DNA of 64,000 nucleotides. Source: Streptomyces verrucosisporus (GTDB lineage Bacteria > Actinomycetota > Actinomycetes > Streptomycetales > Streptomycetaceae). The position numbers and the translations under genes are program-made. The notes beneath the pieces were generated by a model, which saw nothing but the letters and a program-made list of their open reading frames with translations, was not told the DNA's origin and ran no database searches. The DNA is taken from the NCBI RefSeq assembly GCF_017114865.1, contig NZ_JADEYH010000005.1:62001-126000 (forward strand), given 5' to 3'. Positions within the stretch are counted from its first letter, which is position 1, and each line of letters starts with the position of its first letter. Below are positions 61,166 to 64,000 of this stretch, piece after piece.

Positions 61166-62145
61166 GCGGCCGGCCGGACGCCCCCGTGAACGGTTCCGCG
61201 GGCGCCCCCCACCGGCCCCGGCTGCTGGCGCTGCGTGCGCTGGGCCTGGGCGACCTGCTGGCCGGGGTGCCCGCGCTGCGGGCGCTGCGCCGGGCGTTCC
61301 CCGGCCACGAGACCGTACTCGCCGCCCCCGCGGAGCTGGCTCCTCTCGTCCGCGCGAGCGGCGCCGTGGACACCCTGCTGCCCGCCTCCGCGCCGGGCCG
61401 GGCAGTGCCCCGGATCACCGGCTGGCACGGGCCGCCGCCCCAGGTCGCCGTCGATCTGCACGGCGGGGGGCCGGAGAGCGTGCGGGCGCTGCGTGCGCTG
61501 GACCCCGGCCGCCTGCTGGCCTTCGCCGCCGGCGACGGCCCCCGGTGGTACGCCGGGGAGCACGAACGCGACCGCTGGTGCCGCCTGCTGGCCTGGTACG
61601 GCGTCCCGGCCGACCCCGCCGACCTGCGGCTGCCGCCGCCCGCCGCGGCCTGTCCCGCTCCGGGGGCGGTACTGCTCCACCCCGGCGCGGGCTCCCCGGC
61701 ACGCTGCTGGCCCGTCGAGCGGTACGCGGAGGTCGCCGCCGGGCTGCGGCGCTCCGGGCGCCGGGTGGTGGTCACCGGCGGCGCCCACGAGCACGACCTG
61801 CTGGCGCGGCTGGCCAAGTCGGCCGGTCTGCCCGATGCCGACGTCCACGGCGAGCCGCCGCTGGAGCGGCTGTCGGCGCTGGTCGCGGGCGCCTCGGCCG
61901 TGGTGAGCGGCGACACCGGTGTGGCCCATCTGGCAGTGGCCCACGGAACCGCGTCGGTGACCCTGTTCGGGCCGGTGCCGCCCGCGCTGTGGGGTCCGCC
62001 GCCGCTGGAGCGTCACCGGGTGCTGTGGCACCCGGGCCCGCCCGGCGACCCGCACGGCCGCCGTCCCGACCCCCTGCTGCTGCGCATCCGGCCGGAGGAG
62101 GTTCTGGAGGCGCTGTCCCTGCTGCCGGAGGTGCGTACCGCTTGA
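61162..62145 (+). CDS. GT9 heptosyltransferase-like protein
   Basis: Second GT9 protein of 327 residues, 54 residues shorter than the first and without the repeats. LLALRALGLGDLLAGVPALRALRRAFP is the N-terminal signature; VLLHPGAGSPARCWP is the donor site and VSGDTGVAHLAVAHGTASVTLFGP the conserved block. It probably adds a second heptose or a related sugar. The start GTG overlaps the hldE stop (GTGA), and the next TTG overlaps its stop. Confidence 0.87.
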   Translation: MSGRPDAPVNGSAGAPHRPRLLALRALGLGDLLAGVPALRALRRAFPGHETVLAAPAELAPLVRASGAVDTLLPASAPGRAVPRITGWHGPPPQVAVDLHGGGPESVRALRALDPGRLLAFAAGDGPRWYAGEHERDRWCRLLAWYGVPADPADLRLPPPAAACPAPGAVLLHPGAGSPARCWPVERYAEVAAGLRRSGRRVVVTGGAHEHDLLARLAKSAGLPDADVHGEPPLERLSALVAGASAVVSGDTGVAHLAVAHGTASVTLFGPVPPALWGPPPLERHRVLWHPGPPGDPHGRRPDPLLLRIRPEEVLEALSLLPEVRTA

Positions 62146-63014
62146 ACGGCTCACCGATAGGCGTGGTCATCGCCACCCGCGACCGCGCCGACAGCCTCGC
62201 GCGCACGCTGCGTGCGCTGACCTCACTGCCCGAGCGCCCGCCGGTGCTGGTGGTTGACAACGCCTCGGCCGACCACACCCGCACCATGGTCGCGTCCCTC
62301 TTCCCCCAGGTGGCGCTGATGCCGCTGCCCGAGAACCGCGGGGCGATCGCCCGCAACCTGGGCGTGGCGGCGATGCGGACCCCGTACGTGGCCTTCAGCG
62401 ACGACGACTCCTGGTGGGAGCCGGGCTCGCTGGCCGGGGCCGCCGATCTGCTCGACGCCCATCCGCGGCTGGGGCTGATCGCCGCTCGCACCCTGGTTGG
62501 CCCCGAGGAGGCCCCCGATCCCCTGAACGACCTGCTGGCCGACTCCCCGCTGGGCACGGCCCGGGATCTGCCCGGCCCGCAGGTTCTGGGTTTCCTGGCA
62601 TGCGCCTCGGTGGTGCGGCGGTCGGCGTTCCTGGACGCCGGGGGGTTCCATCCGCTGCTGTTCTTCGGCGCCGAGGAGACCCTGCTCGCCTACGACCTGG
62701 CCGCCCGGGGCTGGGGGGTCGTCCACTGCCCCGGGGTCGTCGCCCACCACCACCCCGGTCCCTCGCCGCGCTCCGGGCGCGGCTCCCAAATGCTGCGCAA
62801 CGGACTGCTCACCACCTGGCTGCGCCGGCCGCTGCCGCTGGCCGCACGCCGCACCGGGGCGCTGGCCGCGCGGGCCCACCGCGACCCGGAGGCCCGCCGC
62901 GCCCTGCTCGGCGCGCTGGCCCGGCTGCCGTCGGCGGTGCGCGCCCGCAGGCCCCTGCCGCCGTACACCGAGGAAGCCGCACGCCGTGTGGAAGGACAGC
63001 TCCGTGGCCCCTGA
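62142..63014 (+). CDS. GT2 glycosyltransferase, tandem copy 1
   Basis: GT-A transferase of 290 residues. GVVIATRDRADSLARTLRALTSLP is the N-terminal block; TPYVAFSDDDSWWEPGSL carries the DDD metal site; FFGAEETLLAYDLAARGW is the acceptor motif. A TTG start overlaps the GT9 stop (TTGA). Its neighbour downstream is clearly a paralogue. Probably adds sugar branches to the heptose glycan. Confidence 0.86.
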   Translation: MNGSPIGVVIATRDRADSLARTLRALTSLPERPPVLVVDNASADHTRTMVASLFPQVALMPLPENRGAIARNLGVAAMRTPYVAFSDDDSWWEPGSLAGAADLLDAHPRLGLIAARTLVGPEEAPDPLNDLLADSPLGTARDLPGPQVLGFLACASVVRRSAFLDAGGFHPLLFFGAEETLLAYDLAARGWGVVHCPGVVAHHHPGPSPRSGRGSQMLRNGLLTTWLRRPLPLAARRTGALAARAHRDPEARRALLGALARLPSAVRARRPLPPYTEEAARRVEGQLRGP

Positions 63015-63984
63015 GCACCCCGGAACCGCCGGAACCGGCAGGACCGCCGAAGCCGCCGAAGCCGCCGGGCCCACCGGAGGCGGCGGGGACGGCGGCTCCC
63101 GGGTCTCGGTCGTGGTGATCACCCACAACCGCCGCGAGGAGCTGCTGCGCACCCTGGGCCGGCTGGCCGAACTGCCCGAGCGGCCGCCGGTGTTCGTCGT
63201 CGACAACGCCTCGGCGGACGGCACCGCCGAGACCGTCGCACGCATCCATCCATGGGTGCGGCTGCTGCGGTCGGAGCGGAATCTGGGGGCGGTGGGACGC
63301 AATGTCGCGGTGGAGCGCGTGACCACGCCGTATGTGGCCTTCTGCGACGACGACTCATGGTGGGAGCCGGGCTCGCTGGCCAAGGCCGCCGATCTGCTCG
63401 ACGCCCGCCCCCGCCTGGCGGCGGTCACCGCGCGCATCGTGGTGGAGCCCGGCGGGGCCGAGGACCCGATCGTCGCCGAACTGCGCGGCTCCCCGCTGTC
63501 CGGCCCCGGGTGGCTGCCCGGTCCGGCCCTGGGCTCGTTCCTGGCCGCGGCCACGGTGCTGCGCACCGACGCCTTCCGTAGGGCGGGCGGTTTCTCGCCC
63601 CGGCTGTGGCTGGGCGGCGAGGAGGAACTGCTGGCCACCGATCTGATGGTGCGCGGCTGGTGGCTGGCCTACGCGGAGGAGCTGACGGTCCACCACGCGC
63701 CCTCGGCGGTGCGGGACGCGACCGCGCGCCGGGAGGACGGGCTGCGCAACACGCTGTGGTTCGGCTGGCTGCGCCGGCCGCTGCCCGCGGCGCTGCGCCG
63801 CACCTGGCGGCTGGCGCGCACGGTGCCGCGCGACGCGGCGTCGGCGCGGGCCTTCGGCCGGGCACTGGCGGGGCTGCCGTGGGTGCTGCGCGAGCGCCGG
63901 GCGGTGCCGGCGGAGGTCGAGGAGCGGCTGCGGCTGCTGGAGGAGGAGCAGCGCCGCTCCTCCGCCCGCCGCTACGTCGGCTGA
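63004..63984 (+). CDS. GT2 glycosyltransferase, tandem copy 2
   Basis: GT-A transferase of 326 residues, closely like the preceding gene: shared blocks include PERPPVFVVDNASADGTAETV and TPYVAFCDDDSWWEPGSLAKAADLLDARP. An N-terminal Gly/Ala/Thr-rich stretch of about 30 residues precedes the domain. GTG 63004 is chosen because GGAAGGA lies 7 bases upstream; GTG 62986 is possible. It overlaps its neighbour by 11 bases and ends 16 bases from the window edge, so the operon may continue. Confidence 0.86.
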   Translation: MAPEHPGTAGTGRTAEAAEAAGPTGGGGDGGSRVSVVVITHNRREELLRTLGRLAELPERPPVFVVDNASADGTAETVARIHPWVRLLRSERNLGAVGRNVAVERVTTPYVAFCDDDSWWEPGSLAKAADLLDARPRLAAVTARIVVEPGGAEDPIVAELRGSPLSGPGWLPGPALGSFLAAATVLRTDAFRRAGGFSPRLWLGGEEELLATDLMVRGWWLAYAEELTVHHAPSAVRDATARREDGLRNTLWFGWLRRPLPAALRRTWRLARTVPRDAASARAFGRALAGLPWVLRERRAVPAEVEERLRLLEEEQRRSSARRYVG

Positions 63985-64000
63985 GGCGGGCGGTACGGCC

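Overview
The window is a very GC-rich, densely packed actinobacterial segment that reads as chromosomal Streptomyces (or a close relative). The evidence is strong third-position G/C bias, frequent GTG and TTG starts, many 4-base start/stop overlaps, mycothiol-type formaldehyde oxidation, a chaplin-type protein, a resuscitation-promoting-factor (Rpf) lysozyme, a CebR-type operator, sigma-B-type promoters (GNNT-N14..16-GGGTAC), and families I know mainly from streptomycetes (DUF5709, DUF6480, DUF6343, DUF2180). I see no tRNA, rRNA, insertion sequence, prophage or CRISPR array.

Layout. (1) 1-9 kb is mixed housekeeping and regulatory: a maltose O-acetyltransferase fragment, a STAS anti-anti-sigma protein and a HATPase anti-sigma-type kinase, two small cupin/dimeric-barrel proteins, a Tat-exported multicopper oxidase, an FMN quinone reductase divergent from a TetR regulator with two matching operators between them, a mycothiol-dependent formaldehyde operon, and a PrmC-like methyltransferase behind a structured leader. 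(2) 9-26.7 kb is a polysaccharide region. A secreted GH9 cellulase with a perfect 14-bp CebR box is followed by a flavoprotein/ATP-grasp pair, a secreted GH26 mannanase-like enzyme, and an apparent Wzx/Wzy-type exopolysaccharide operon (initiating sugar phosphotransferase, two GT4 transferases, O-antigen-ligase/polymerase-like protein, MurJ-like flippase, NodB deacetylase, Wzz-like protein) with a secreted DUF3344-like protein at its upstream end. (3) 26.9-50.8 kb is an envelope and stress island: a chaplin with a long charged repeat, DUF72, a HhH-GPD protein, Rpf-LysM-M23 wall hydrolase, Rieske flavoprotein, a YbdK-like ligase coupled to a heme-oxygenase-like diiron protein, CDGSH and methyltransferase genes, a Zn alcohol dehydrogenase, gamma-glutamyltransferase, a complete six-gene Mrp cation/proton antiporter operon, DUF2180, hemerythrin and SDR genes. 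Several divergent gaps here carry good sigma-B-type promoters, so coordinated osmotic/oxidative control is likely. (4) 49.5-64 kb is a glycan locus: a pyruvyltransferase-like protein, a UDP-glucuronate-decarboxylase-like SDR, then a tightly overlapping ten-gene operon with a carbamoyltransferase, GmhA, GmhB and bifunctional HldE (a full set for NDP-activated D-glycero-D-manno-heptose), two heptosyltransferase-like GT9 proteins and further GT2/GT4 transferases.

The most interesting inference is that this Gram-positive organism carries an LPS-inner-core-like heptose pathway with transferases, apparently making a carbamoylated, heptose-containing glycan or glycolipid of unknown structure. A separate exopolysaccharide locus sits about 25 kb away and its neighbours encode the enzymes that could trim or sense related polymers. 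All functions are read from sequence motifs by eye; no database search was run.
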